Below are positions 1-12,272 of a stretch of 64,000 nucleotides of DNA, piece by piece. Each line of letters starts with the position of its first letter. The first letter of the stretch is position 1. Source of the DNA: Diadema setosum (Eukaryota > Echinodermata > Echinoidea > Diadematoida > Diadematidae); NCBI GenBank assembly GCA_033980235.1, contig CM067067.1, positions 1,054,001 to 1,118,000 on the forward strand, written 5' to 3'. The translations under genes and the position numbers were made by a program. The notes below the pieces were generated by a model. It had not been told where the DNA came from, did no database searches, and saw nothing but the letters and a program-made list of their open reading frames with translations.

Positions 1-290
1 TAATCACAGGACCAGCCAACCATATCCAGCTTTGTTAAAACCCTTTGAATGTTCATTGACTTTAGAGATAATTAGTTTAGTAAATTCATATCAATGTGGG
101 TTGAGTTTACAAGCTTTTGTGCCTCATGTGTTGCCCACGTATCACAATGTTTTTGTCAAACACTTGACAAAAAATCTTGTTGGATAACTTATGTGCACAA
201 GATAAAGATGGGTGTTTGTTTTTTCACAGAGAAATTTTATTCACATATAAACATTCAGGTACAAATAAATGTCACTCTACATGATACATA
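1..290. other. No gene recognised
   Basis: AT-rich sequence with only short chance reading frames. I see no exon with good splice borders and no repeat structure before the MITE that begins at 291. Confidence 0.5.
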
Positions 291-714
291 CAGTTGAACC
301 TCTCGTATCCGGACAAGTCGGGACCGGGGCTCATCCGGATAAGGGATTTGGCCGGATATGGGAGACTCAATGCTTTATACATGTACATATACATACACAT
401 GTACTGATGTAGCCCATTGTGGTACCACATTGTATACTGCAACCTTTTCATTGTTACATTTCCAAGGGGATGTTTGGGGATGTTAAAATGTCTGAAGGTA
501 AGCAATTTGGAAGGAAATTTGATGTAATGTATGTTAATCATGTTGGAAGTACATTGTAATATATGTAATTCATGTGTGTTTGTGTAGGAGTTCTCAAGGA
601 GTTGGGAATCCCCCTTTCCTCCCGTAATTATTTTTTAAAAAAATCCCGGCGAGATTGCGTCCGTATAATAGAGAGATCCGGATAAAGGGAGGCCGGATAA
701 GAGAGGTTCAACTG
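291..714. mobile_element. Pogo/Tigger-like MITE, 424 bp
   Basis: Terminal inverted repeats begin CAGTTGAACCTCTC on the left and end GAGAGGTTCAACTG on the right. TA lies immediately outside each end (289-290 and 715-716). Just inside, both ends carry related TCCGGATAA-type words (about 306-360 and 677-700). CAGT-type ends with a TA target duplication fit non-autonomous Tc1/mariner (pogo/Tigger) elements. No transposase reading frame is present inside. Confidence 0.8.
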
Positions 715-3700
715 TAGTATAAATAATACAATTAGACAGGCAGACATGAACAGTCCAAATGATATGATTACGATTCCTCTTAATATTGGAAACAAAACCT
801 TCTATACATATATAATCTACTTTCTTTGCTTACTTTACAAAAATGACAAAATTTGAAGAAAAAAAAATCTAATGATTTCTTCTTGTTTCTGGCAGAAGAT
901 ATAGATATTATGTATATTATATAAAAAACACAGTGTAAAAAAGAAATAGTTGCCTCAAGGGTGAAGTGTCTTCCAATGGCAACAATGATAATGAAGCAAG
1001 AGGCCTTTGACAATCCTTGGTCAACGACAAATGCAAAGAAAGTTATGATGACTTGGATACCAGTTTATAATCCCATATGACCTTCTGTATGGCTGAAAAT
1101 ACCTATAGCAGTGTCACGCTACTATGTTATCTCTTGGCTCGAATTCATTACTTGCTTTTCAAACAACGTGACCTAAAATAAAGATTGTTTAATGGAATTT
1201 ATATGAGAGCATTGGCTTTGTTTTTGGAGAATGTGCAGAAAGATATTCTTGGTTTGTAGCTCATACTGATTGAGGAGCAAATACTGATTTGTGTGACATT
1301 AGTAGAATTTTAATAACAAATGACAAATAACAAGCAGTATGTGTGCAGCATCACAGTCATTGGAATTGTTTTCATGCTCATAAGACACTTTGTTTGCAGA
1401 TTCAAGAACAGTCAAATGATCAGTAGGTCCACATAGTTCACTTTTGTTATTCAGCTGAAGTTTTTATCAAAATGTGACTTCTCTTTTACTGTTTTCACTC
1501 AAAAATTCTCTGTTTGACATTTTTTTTTTTTTTTTGCCATGCAGGCAGAAGAGATTGTGAATTCCTCATGATATTTGTCACCAAAGGGGGGGGGGTGGTA
1601 GACTTACATAGTCATAATAGGAAAATTGTATGTTGAAAATGCAGTGCTACAAGTGTTACAACAAAAGACATTCTAACAGAAATTGATAATCAGATATTTT
1701 CATGAATGTCATATAATGTAATAACTTCTTAAGTGCCTTTCAATAATATTATTTATTGACATTTTAGTGAATATTTACTGATACAGCGAAGTTAACAAGG
1801 AAGAACTGAAAGAGCATGATTCTAAGCAGACATGTTCAGTGTGGTTTTTGTTTCTTGATTACAGATGTTCATGAAGACATGCATGACATAGGCCTAATAC
1901 ATTACAGCATCTATCTAATTAAACTGTACTGAAGAAAGCAGAGCCTGTGGTGAAAGAACGGAAATGGTTCTTGCTCACAAACTTGTCTGATATGTTACTG
2001 GTGATGGTCCCCATGTCCATATGGGAGGAGCCATGATACAAATACCTTGGTCCCTTTGTGTCTTTGCTATGGATGTAGGTCAGTCCATCCTAAGTAGAGT
2101 GAGGTCAACAAACTGAGTAAAGTTGTAGTTATGTGACCCCTTGACCTTCTCACCCCAGGAACCACCTGAGGTCAGCTGCCTCTTGTTGTGGTTCTCCTGG
2201 TGTCTACCCCCTTTCAAGAGAAAGAGAGAAATGGCCCAGCTGTGATTTCACCTTTGACTTCCTCTTCCCCTCTATAGGGAGCCTGCTTCCCATGGAGATT
2301 TATTCTATTCCTTTTCTTCTGAGGAAGCAAGGGTTTCACTCTTGTACAAGTGTGGAAATTGATCTCTTGCACTGACATATAACATCCAAAATGTTTGCCT
2401 TGTAAGAAGGAGATGGATAGCAGGCAGTTGGCATAAATCAAGGTAGAAAGAACAACACTTGAATCAAGTATTCATGCTGTGTTCATTTGTTGTTTTTGTG
2501 ATTGTTGTTACTGCTGTTGTTTTTTTTCACATGGAAGATATGTAGCATTTGTGCAGACTCATGATTTTAACCATCATAATAGGGATGTGCAGCCTACAGA
2601 TATGTCATGAAGGGATCATTTTGATACTCTGGTCCACCCATAGACAGGGATGTACTTTATTTCTCTCCTGTGGTTCCCCAACACAAAGAGTGATGCCTCA
2701 CTGTCAATATGTAATTCAGTACAGGGTATACAAGGTCATGACGAGCAGGCAGGGTTGGTAACAGCATCATAACATGCTTTAAAGGCATAGTAGAGAACCA
2801 CAGTGAATATATAATCAACACAATGATATCCCTCCCTATCAATTATTCCTTGTAAAATGTTGATGTGCTTTCCTATGTTGAGGAGGAGGGCGGGATTGAT
2901 AAATTCACTGTGTTGGCTGTGGAGTCAAATTGAGATAATTGTGCGTGGACGGGTAAAAGCTGTTGTCTAAGTGATGATGGTGTTTGCTGTATATTAGAGC
3001 CAGGAAGAAGGTTGTGTGTGTGGGTGTACTTGCATTGGTCCATTAATTATGAAATCATGGAAGGTTAACTGAGCCAACCTCCCTCCCAGAGCTGTAGGGG
3101 CCCCTCTATCCATCAGTCCAGCCAGCAGCATTCCACTAGCCTGCAGTGCTGGCTGATCAATCTTCTTACATTCCATTTTCCCTTCTTTTCCAAGAAGTTG
3201 ACGCATCAAGTTTACTTAACACTTCAGTATCCGGCCATTGCCTCAATTTCATGCATCCTCAAGTCAATTAAAAGGCCCGTTTGCCATACGATGATTTACA
3301 TAATTTTATACTCTGGATATGGATTCTTCTCTTGTAGATGCATTCAATGCAATGGAAAAAAAAGAATATAATGGCAAATCTTGTTGTATTTTGTGCATAA
3401 TATAGACACATTCGCCAAATTACTGCAGGAGGTCTGGTAGTGACAAAGGGTGGTAAGTGGATGTGTTAAAATGACACATCCTAAAGTGACCATCAAAACA
3501 TTAGGGTTATGTGCTGGTCTATCATTCACCTAGAACTTGATTTTAACATGAAACATGGACTTCGGCAGTGCTGACTACAGTATGGGCTGTTTGATTCCAC
3601 TGGAAGATGTCTGAAGCACTAAGATAAAAAGATTAACGAGAAAACAGATGAAGATGAAGACTTATCTTCTCTTGAAGTTGAGCAATAAGGCAGCGGAAGT

Positions 3701-5816
3701 TGATATTGTAGGTATTGAATGCCATTATTGGTAAAATTTGATATCAATGTATAACACTTGTCACAGATTGCTTTTGTGGGTAAAGTGGAGGAGTACTTCC
3801 TCAACAGAGGTTATCAGTAATTGATTTTTCCAGTTTTTTAAATGTCTGATCATTTGTATGCATATATGTTAGTTTCTTGTTGATTTATTTGTGTGATATA
3901 TTTGGTGTACATAGGACCATTCACACTGATTGAGAATTATTTTGATTTGAAAGCTTGTAATAAAACTTGTGACACTTCTGTGAGAGAAGCCGGGCAGCTG
4001 TGGCCAAAAACCACCCAAAACAATGTCAGAAAAATTATAGACTGGAGTTTAACTTTTCTAGCACTGTGTGAATTTTACTTGTGACTGTTTGCAATATAAA
4101 ATGTGATGCTCTTAGCGAGAATCACAATTTTTGTCCAGTGACTTTCACTTGATTCTATTTCAATTCAATTTAGATTTTATGTATGGATTCCTCCCTCTTG
4201 GTTTTGATATAGGGAATCCTTCTGAATGTGCAGCTAGCCACCAATTATTGTTTACATCACAGCTGTAGCTTCTTTTAGCAGCCTTCCAAGCCAATTGCAT
4301 TTGTACATAACATTAGCAAAAATTGCCTATTTTCTCTAAGGTTATAACTTAATAGCTCTTTTCTTTGCAGTGTGAAAGGAAAGGTTAAATATCATGATAT
4401 TTAACGTTGCGGTATTCCCCAGCCACAATGGGCCATATCATTCCATTTTTGTCAGTGCTTCTCACTAAGTTTTCTCAGTTACCATTTTGACATTTTTCAA
4501 CAGCTTCCCTAATGATAATTGCAGCAAAAGAGAGAAGAGGAAAGAGTGGGAGAGAGAGAGAGAAAATTGCATTAAAAGAGTGAGAAAGAAGAAAATGTCC
4601 CCCCCCCCCCTTGAGTGCTATTAAAAGAGCTTCAATAGTTGCTATGTATATACTGTATGTATGTATGTATGTATGTATGCCTAAAACTCTCTGTGCACTT
4701 TGTAATAGCGACACAGCCAGTAACATACATCATGAATGATGTTTGGATAAAATAACAGTGATGAAAGACATAATGAGTTCTGCTCCAAAGCCCGTTCAAT
4801 ACTTGCTAACGAGGTAGGAAATATTATTTTTGTGGTATCAGAATATTGCATGCAGGAGAAATCAAGAGGTATCCGGCTGTGATTCAGTATGTAGGATTCC
4901 TGTGTTCCTGGAAGACCCAGAACAAACATTGGTAATGGGAACGAAAGAGTGCCAGCCATGGCTTAACCCTGCCAGTGTCAGCTTACCATTCCTTCACCGA
5001 TTTAGTGTAGGGCCTTGAATTACTGGCACTCAGTGACTTGATGCTCTGCATGGCTGGAGTGTGCTGATTATGATACGGTAAACAGTGCATGGCAAGCACT
5101 AATTGGATTTCTAAAATATTGATAAACCTCACAAGGTGAATGGATTACAGAGAAAATTACGGGGCGGATAAATGCCGGGGACTACGGGAAGAGAATCTTG
5201 AGGCAGACAGACTGTCTATCAGAGGAGCGCTGTGATTATTTTTGCAATCATTTTCGGGCCGCCAAGATTTGGCTGCATGTGGGGGCGACAGTTCATTAGG
5301 CATGCTACTCTCGGTCTCCCCACCGCCTTGACTTGAGCGGCCAGCCAGACATGATTGGTTATTTACCATTTGACGCCTCTCATTCTGGGAAAAAAAAAAT
5401 GCCTTGACCGCATGGAGGAAGGGAGAAATGGGATTCACTGCTAGACCATCTGACGCAAAGTCCCTGGCTACCAATTCCTGATGACTGGTTATGACGCAGG
5501 TATTCCTGGTCCTTAAATTGACCACATTATATGGCTTGCTCGGAGGAAGAAATGATAAGTTATGTCATGAACCTTCGCATTAAGCAAAAAAAAAGAAAAA
5601 AAAGTGTCATTGACATAGGAAGAGTTAACCGCACAGATGCTGTCCAATGACAGTGGCAGATTTTTTGTTTTAATTTAAGAGCAAAGATTGATATTTGTTA
5701 GCCTGTTTATTCTTCAACTATTCTATTGTATAGACCAACAACAAGAATTAAACTTTGCAAGGTAGATTCAATTTTGGAAGATTTCAATGTTGTGTAGTTA
5801 AAATTGCATGAACAAT
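715..5816. other. Intergenic or intronic, no gene recognised
   Basis: About 5 kb without a supportable coding exon. It contains simple tracts: poly-T near 1520, poly-G near 1588, GA-rich sequence near 4545 and (TGTA)n near 4650-4680. A block at about 5160-5530 is richer in G+C than its surroundings; see the findings. This could be the far 5' part of the SH2-SH3 gene, but no upstream exon could be identified. Confidence 0.5.
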
Positions 5817-5970
5817 CAAACCTGCTATAGCAACCACTTATATACAGCGACCGCTTGCCCATAGCAACCATGTTAAAGTCCCCGGCAACAAAAACATGAA
5901 GTTAAGATCCACTGTATAGTGACAGCTTGCCTAATGTGACCAGCGACCATTGATTTAGTTTCCGCCGGAT
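5817..5970. repeat. Degenerate Tigger-like MITE fragment
   Basis: The segment starts with CAAACCTGCTATAGCAACCAC and continues with repeated TATAG/CAACC-type words and ATGTTAAAG. This matches the order of words in the better preserved element at 36711-37277 (CAAACCTGCCTTAGCGGCC, ATGTTAAAG). No matching right end is clear, so it is probably an old truncated relative. Confidence 0.4.
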
Positions 5971-8900
5971 GACTTACACTGACAGTGACTCCTGAGATAT
6001 GCACTGCAGCAGAGCAACCAGTTTTCTCTCGCTGTATTGCCTAATACTGTAACAAATGCAGCCAAAACTCATCTATGGCTGTGCATGGGCAACCAGGGAT
6101 TGTTTAAAGGGGGAGCGATTAGCTCACACAAATGACTTCATACAATATGTTATATAAATATGCACTTGTAAAATAACTACCATATTAGTTTACGGGTATG
6201 ATTATGTAGCTCTAGGCCTATAGTTGTATCGTAATCTAATCATATGGGACATTGAAAATACCTACCATGATGTCTACATCAGCAAACCTATATACACCAA
6301 CCAGTGGTCTATTACAGCCACATAACATGTCTCCCTTGAGGGGTCATTGAGAGGTTTAACAATCATCATTTTTTTTTTTATTAGAATCTGATTCCATCAT
6401 GTTTTTTTATAGACATATATCTAAGTCATAAATCCATTGTTAAAATATTATCATTCAGACAAATCCTTACATTTTCGGGATTGCTTCTGAAGAAAAATAT
6501 TGCCTAGAGTTTCTTTATGATTTCAATTCAATCTTGGGAGCCTAACTTCGGTTACGTATAATAATGCTGCAAAATGCAACATTACACTGTTAGGTATCTT
6601 TTCATTTTAGATTTATAATGAGGATTCAAAATTAATGTTCTCTTTGAATATGTGTTGATACACCCTTGAGATTAAATTAAAAAATTAAAAAAAAAATTAA
6701 AATGTTTCTTTCAGAAAAGGTATAAAGAGAATGAAAAGCGTTGCTTTTTAGGCGACATCTCTGTGCACAAATTAAGGTGACAGTTATGTATTGTCCATCG
6801 AATGACATGTCGCGTGACTTACAGATTGCCAAATTATTATAGCCTTCATCATTAATAGTCTTGCTTTGGCTTATACTTCCGGTGTTTTCATGCTGTAATA
6901 AAAGTCTCTCCTTGGGGTATTTCTTTTCAATCCTCATTCTTGATTCTTTCATTGCATCTGTGCCATGTTGCAGGTACCTCCACACCTGTCTACTGACCTT
7001 TTCACTACCATGGCAAACACAAGGTCCTTTTAAATTCATGTGTGCCAGTTTTTCATATTGACCTGATTTTGTTCTTTACGATCCAGTGTTCTAGATTATG
7101 ATTTGCAATAGCCTATCAAAGCTCCATTACTTATATAAGCTCAAGGTAGTTAAAGCTTTTTCATAGATAATGCCGTAACTGTCTCAATATTTGCACATTT
7201 GCTTGAGCACAATTAAAGATACAGAACATATTAAAACAAATTTTTACACTTTGCTGAAAGATACTGTTGGTGATAAGATTATCTGATTGATAGCCTTGTG
7301 TATAACCACAGTGTATAATTTGTTGTTGTTGTCATGTCTGCAGTAATAGGTGTGGACAGGGTACATCTCTCGTCTTTGCTTCTTTTTTATTGTTTTAAGT
7401 TTGAACAAAGCATGAAGGGGTTGTTGGTTTATCAGACTGTAGGGGAGTATTTCTTTTCATATAGAACCCTACATCAAAGGGTACATTTGCCGTCTTGTCA
7501 AAGCACAGCGTCAACGTGTCAGACCTCGCATGATACATTCTAGAGCATTTCTTTTTTCTTTTTTCAAGTTGACTAATCTAGAATGATCCTATTATGTGGG
7601 AGAGTCATGCTTGGAGTGCTTCCGTCAGACGACTGAAGATGACCTCATCATGTTTGAAAGAAAATGAAACCAGCAGAGGTCGTGTGGTTAATGTGTGCAC
7701 ACAGAGAGAAGGGTCGGTGGTAGGGAGGGAATCGGTGGTGTGCATTGAGCCAAGAGTGTGCCTGCCTGGCAGCTCTGTCGGGGCATTCAGAGGACAAAAG
7801 ATCCTCAGCTATTTTGGTCTTTTTTGGTTTAAGATACAGCCAGAATGTGAATGGTACAGTTTGCGCTGCCTGTTATTTGCATTCAGTCGAGGATGGCATA
7901 TAGCGTCACAATGTATTGGCCACATAGGAGCCCCAAATAGTGTTTAACATCCACAGAATTGCATCAGATTCGAAACGGAGAAAGGCCGTGGCTGCATGCT
8001 TGCCACAAAGTCAAATCAAAAGTGTTATTTTTGTGGAGTATTACTCAGGAAGATTAGTTGAAAAGGAATCAAATTTGATTAGACTGTAATTTTGTCGATC
8101 CCAACGACTGATGCAGATCCAAAGAAGATTTGGATCAGTGCAGAAAGTTTGAGAATAATGATATTAGAAAGCTGTGACCATGTGGATGTCACTTTGAAGC
8201 CATGTAATATAATATTTGATATGTCATATTCTCATTACTCGGCCCAGTATTATCATGAAACTATGGCATATCTAAAATGATTTTTCTTAGCTGCTGTGTG
8301 CATGACATGTCGCTTGTCTCAAGTCTTTATAGCTGTCAAGACAAAAGGTAGTGTAAGTTTGTTGATATGAATGCAGTAAATTATTGGGATTTTTTTTTTT
8401 AAATCAGGAAATTCCATGCAAGTAATGTTATAGGTGACATGACCAATATGGCTACTGTAAGGTCTGCATATTGTGTAGTTCTAGTTGTACAATTTCATGA
8501 CAGTTGAGCAAGCCAAACTTAAGTAAAAAGTAGTTCAGACTTCACTCAATTTTCCAACATTTTCTTGAAAGTACTGTTCTTTAACTCAAGGATACACTGT
8601 ACCACGTCACCTTCCTCAGGGAATCATTGTTGGATTGATAAGTTTGTGGTTAAAAGTTAGGATGTATGAATTGTCAGCTTAATAAACAGTGTGCACAATC
8701 ATTGCAGGAATGAGATTAAATAACCTCATTTAATTGTGCCACAAGAAATAATGGCATGACCCCCTTATAGCTAGCCTTTTGAGATTTGGCTGTGAAGCAT
8801 GGAATCACATTCATAAAAGCCAGCTGTTTTGTTTGCAGGTGTTGTGAGTCATGGAACTAGCTATTTGTTGAACTTCTGGGGTGTAAACCTTTGAATGTAT

Positions 8901-11872
8901 CATGAACACTTCAACTTACAAATTGAAAGTATGCTTTATCAGAATAAACATGTGTCAGGGCTTTTTTTTATTGTGAATTGGTTGGATCCAGATTTTTGAA
9001 GTCTGTAAATGAATCGCAAGAGTATCATTCATTTGAGCACATTTCAGAATCACCATATGAGTGGTTCACAGCGCCCACGGGTGTTTTGACAACATTGGCA
9101 AACTAGTGCAACATTCTTTGTGGCCTACTTTTCAGCTTGCATAGGGGTTTGACACGTAGCAGCAAGCCCCACCAGTGAATATTCCCTCCTTTTCTTATCC
9201 ACCTGGCCTCCAAAGACTTCCTCAAGTCGGATGTCCGAAGACAGACATACCACACAGTTTGACACCCTGCCACATCCGGACAGTGTATACATGACAACCG
9301 CCCTCTTGGGTCACTTGAGAACATCCTGTAGATCGTTCACAGCATTGTGTTACCTCTCACTTTCACTATATCAGTGGTCAGGATTTCTGGAATCCCTACA
9401 TTATCTGGCTTCCTTGTATGTGTGCAGATTGAAAAGACAGTCTGATGTAGTGTATAGTGTGGTGTGTACAAGGACTAATGTGGGTGTTTCTTTTGTCAAG
9501 CTTTTGGCAGTATGTATTAATTGGATTTACCACATGTAGAATATTAAATACTTCTCCATATAATTTCATGAGAGCTGTATTGCATTTAAATACATGATAT
9601 GAAATGACTTTTTTTTTATGTGCAAAGCTTAATGGATACTTCCTGTCATATTTAAGTATGTACCCCAAGATATGCAGTAATATTCAGACATGATTGTAAC
9701 ACCACAATGTAGAAGACTGTACAGGCAGTGAAATTCCTCTTTTAATCTACTCAACCCTATTTTTTCTCGTGTTCAGAGCACTTGCTTGTTACTTTTGGTT
9801 GTTTGTTGTTGTTATTTGCAGGATGTGGCTACTCAACCGCATTCCCACAAACCACCAAAAATAGTGGATTCAATGCCATAAACTCGGGTCTGCTTGGCAG
9901 GAGTCTATTAAATTACTTCTGTGTGCTTATCCCATCAGTACTTACAGGAGATTTCAGAGTATGGTGCAAAAGAAGTATATCCACCATGACATTCTGGCTA
10001 TGGCCAATTCACACTCTTTTGTTTTGTTTTGTTTGTTGTTGTTGGTTTGTGTGTCAGGGAGGTGGTTCCCACCTCCCTGGTTATATCTCTTTCCACCTCT
10101 CTGGTCTTAGTGCTGCGCATCTCATGTTGATATCTGTAACTGTCGGCCTATCCTCTTTCAAGCTAGCCCTCAAGGCTTTTAGCTTCCGTTGTGCCTTGTA
10201 AAGTCTCTGCACATGGAGGTAGTTATGACGTGAAAGAACATTCACTCACCCCACCCCCACCCCACACTCCTTCCCTGAATGCATTCCAATGCCATGACTG
10301 ACAGTTGTAAATGTCACGGCTGCCGGAAGACTTCCTCTCCATGCGGATCTCATAAAGTGCAAGTTCCCTTTTAGTGGCGTAGCTTTAGACTGCCAAAGGC
10401 AAACTGCAACCTTCTGTGGATATAAATGTCATAATCCGGGTTTCAGTCATACTTGTAAGTCATTCATTAGGACGGGCTCTGTTGAAGAGCTTCATAGATT
10501 TACAGGGCTGCTTAATACCTGATGGCTGTGGGCAAGTAAGAATATTGTGTCGGGCTGGTAATAAACAATCAGTGAAAAAGAGCTGGTTTAGGGCAAGAGA
10601 GGGAATCATATCTGATAATGAAAGGAACTGAAGAAAATAATTAACCCATTGGGATGGATCATCATAACCTGTGGGTTTAATTGGACAAACCACTTTGTTG
10701 ACTTGGTAAACGAGAATAAAATAGTTACAGTATAATTCAGTGAAGATACTGCTAAAGATAATATTCAAAAAGAGGATCAACTGTCCAGGTTAGCTCTAGA
10801 GTGAGGGAGTCAGTGACCTGTGCAACCATGCTGAAATCCTGACACAAACTGGCGCCAGGGGAGCTTCACAGCTGGATGAATGCCACAACATAGAATAATA
10901 TGTCAATTTCCCTGGTGTAGAGGGCTGCAAGTCATAGTCTTATACCATCCTCACCTATACACTTGAATTTTCTCTCAAATAGCAACTGAGAAATATGAAT
11001 ACTGTGAAAACTTTCACTTGCTACAGCATACAGGATGTCATTACTAGTGACCTGAAAATAAATCAGAGCCAGTGAAATGCATGCTGTACTTGAACATTAT
11101 TTTTATTTATCTTGGGTTGTCACATTTAAGTTGACTTCAGTCTGAGGTTTGTTTCTCAAGTGCTTGGGTGTAAAAGAAGAAAATGTGTTGTTTTTTTCTC
11201 TTGATAAGAAAATATGCAACTCTCTGTACATTCATAATGAAATCATACACATTTTTCTTTTACTAAATCATGTTTACAGCAAAGTAGGATGAGATAGAAG
11301 AACTTCAAACATGAGGACAGGCATCCTTTCAAAAGTGGATTTCTACAGTTAGGTTTACATTTTGTCCCTAATCTTAGAGATTAGAATAAAATGTTAAACT
11401 TTCATGATTAGCTTGTTGTTTATCCACATGTAGATGCACTACATAGAAAAAAGCAATCTACAACAAGATTTCATGTGGTTTATGCTCTATCCATGAACTG
11501 CGGGGGATCCTCACTTGTAGCTTCAAGTTGTATGGACATGATAATCAACACACTTGAAAGTTAGTGAGTTCCCTGTGAACGGTATCCCTGATATCTTCAA
11601 GATTAACCTCAAATGTAGAGTATACTGTATCGTCACACAACTACCAGGTTTATTGTCAGCGCTGTATGCATTCTTCCGTTTGTTTGGTTGATCATGGAGT
11701 TGTACTCTCGCTCAAAAGTTTAATCTTAAAGGTTAGGTATGGAGGCTCATTGTAGTTTAAGGGGTAAGCCCTGAATAGCTACCATTAATGATCAGTCTCC
11801 ACGTGAATGTAACTTATGGCTTCTCCTTCCGTGAGATGTTTGTGATTGTGTGGGCTGGGATGGTCTGGTTCA
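5971..11872. other. No gene recognised
   Basis: About 5.9 kb with several open frames up to 139 codons, but none has recognisable domains, compositional support or convincing splice borders. It likely precedes, or lies within, the 5' part of the SH2-SH3 gene that begins near 12 kb. No inverted-repeat element stood out. Confidence 0.45.
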
Positions 11873-12021
11873 GTCTCCAACACTAGTCAGAATGTCAGCT
11901 TCCAGTCTCCCTCTCTGTCTGCTGTCAGTCCAGACCCACACACCCCCAGGGAAACATCTTCTCCTCCGTCAGAGATGCATCTCTCCATCTCACTCCCATC
12001 TTCTTCGTTTCTTCTCTCCAG

Positions 12022-12272
12022 GAGTTGCAGCATGTTTGCCCCATCCAAAGTGCGCCAGCACCGCTCCCTGCCCAACTCACCGTGTGCCCTTCGCAGCCAC
12101 CATCACCACACGCCGGCCTGTGGGCGGGGCAAGCTGGTTGAGGTACCCCTCTGGTTCCATGGTCTTATGGAGCGCAAGGTGGCTGAGGAACTCCTCCTGC
12201 GAAGCCCACTTCGGGGCCAGAACACCAGCAAGGAAGGTTCTTTTCTTGTCAGGCAAAGCAGCAATAGAGGAG
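12022..12272 (+). CDS. SH2-SH3 gene, exon with SH2 N-terminal half
   Basis: A pyrimidine-rich tract ends in CTCTCCAG at 12021 and the ATG at 12032 is the first in frame after it. The exon encodes a His-rich linker, then WFHGLMERK...EGSFLVRQSSNRG. The donor is GAG|GTGAGC with GT at 12273, phase 1. Alternative: the upstream Ser/Pro-rich frame from about 11873 (after TTCAG) is also coding. Confidence 0.8.

Noticed and set aside
5157..5525. 122-codon minus-strand frame
   Set aside because: No recognisable domain, no splice support, and composition is explained by the local G+C-rich block.
9782..10201. 139-codon plus-strand frame with hydrophobic stretches
   Set aside because: Phe/Cys/Val-rich runs come from TTG/TTT repeats; no family resemblance and no splice borders.
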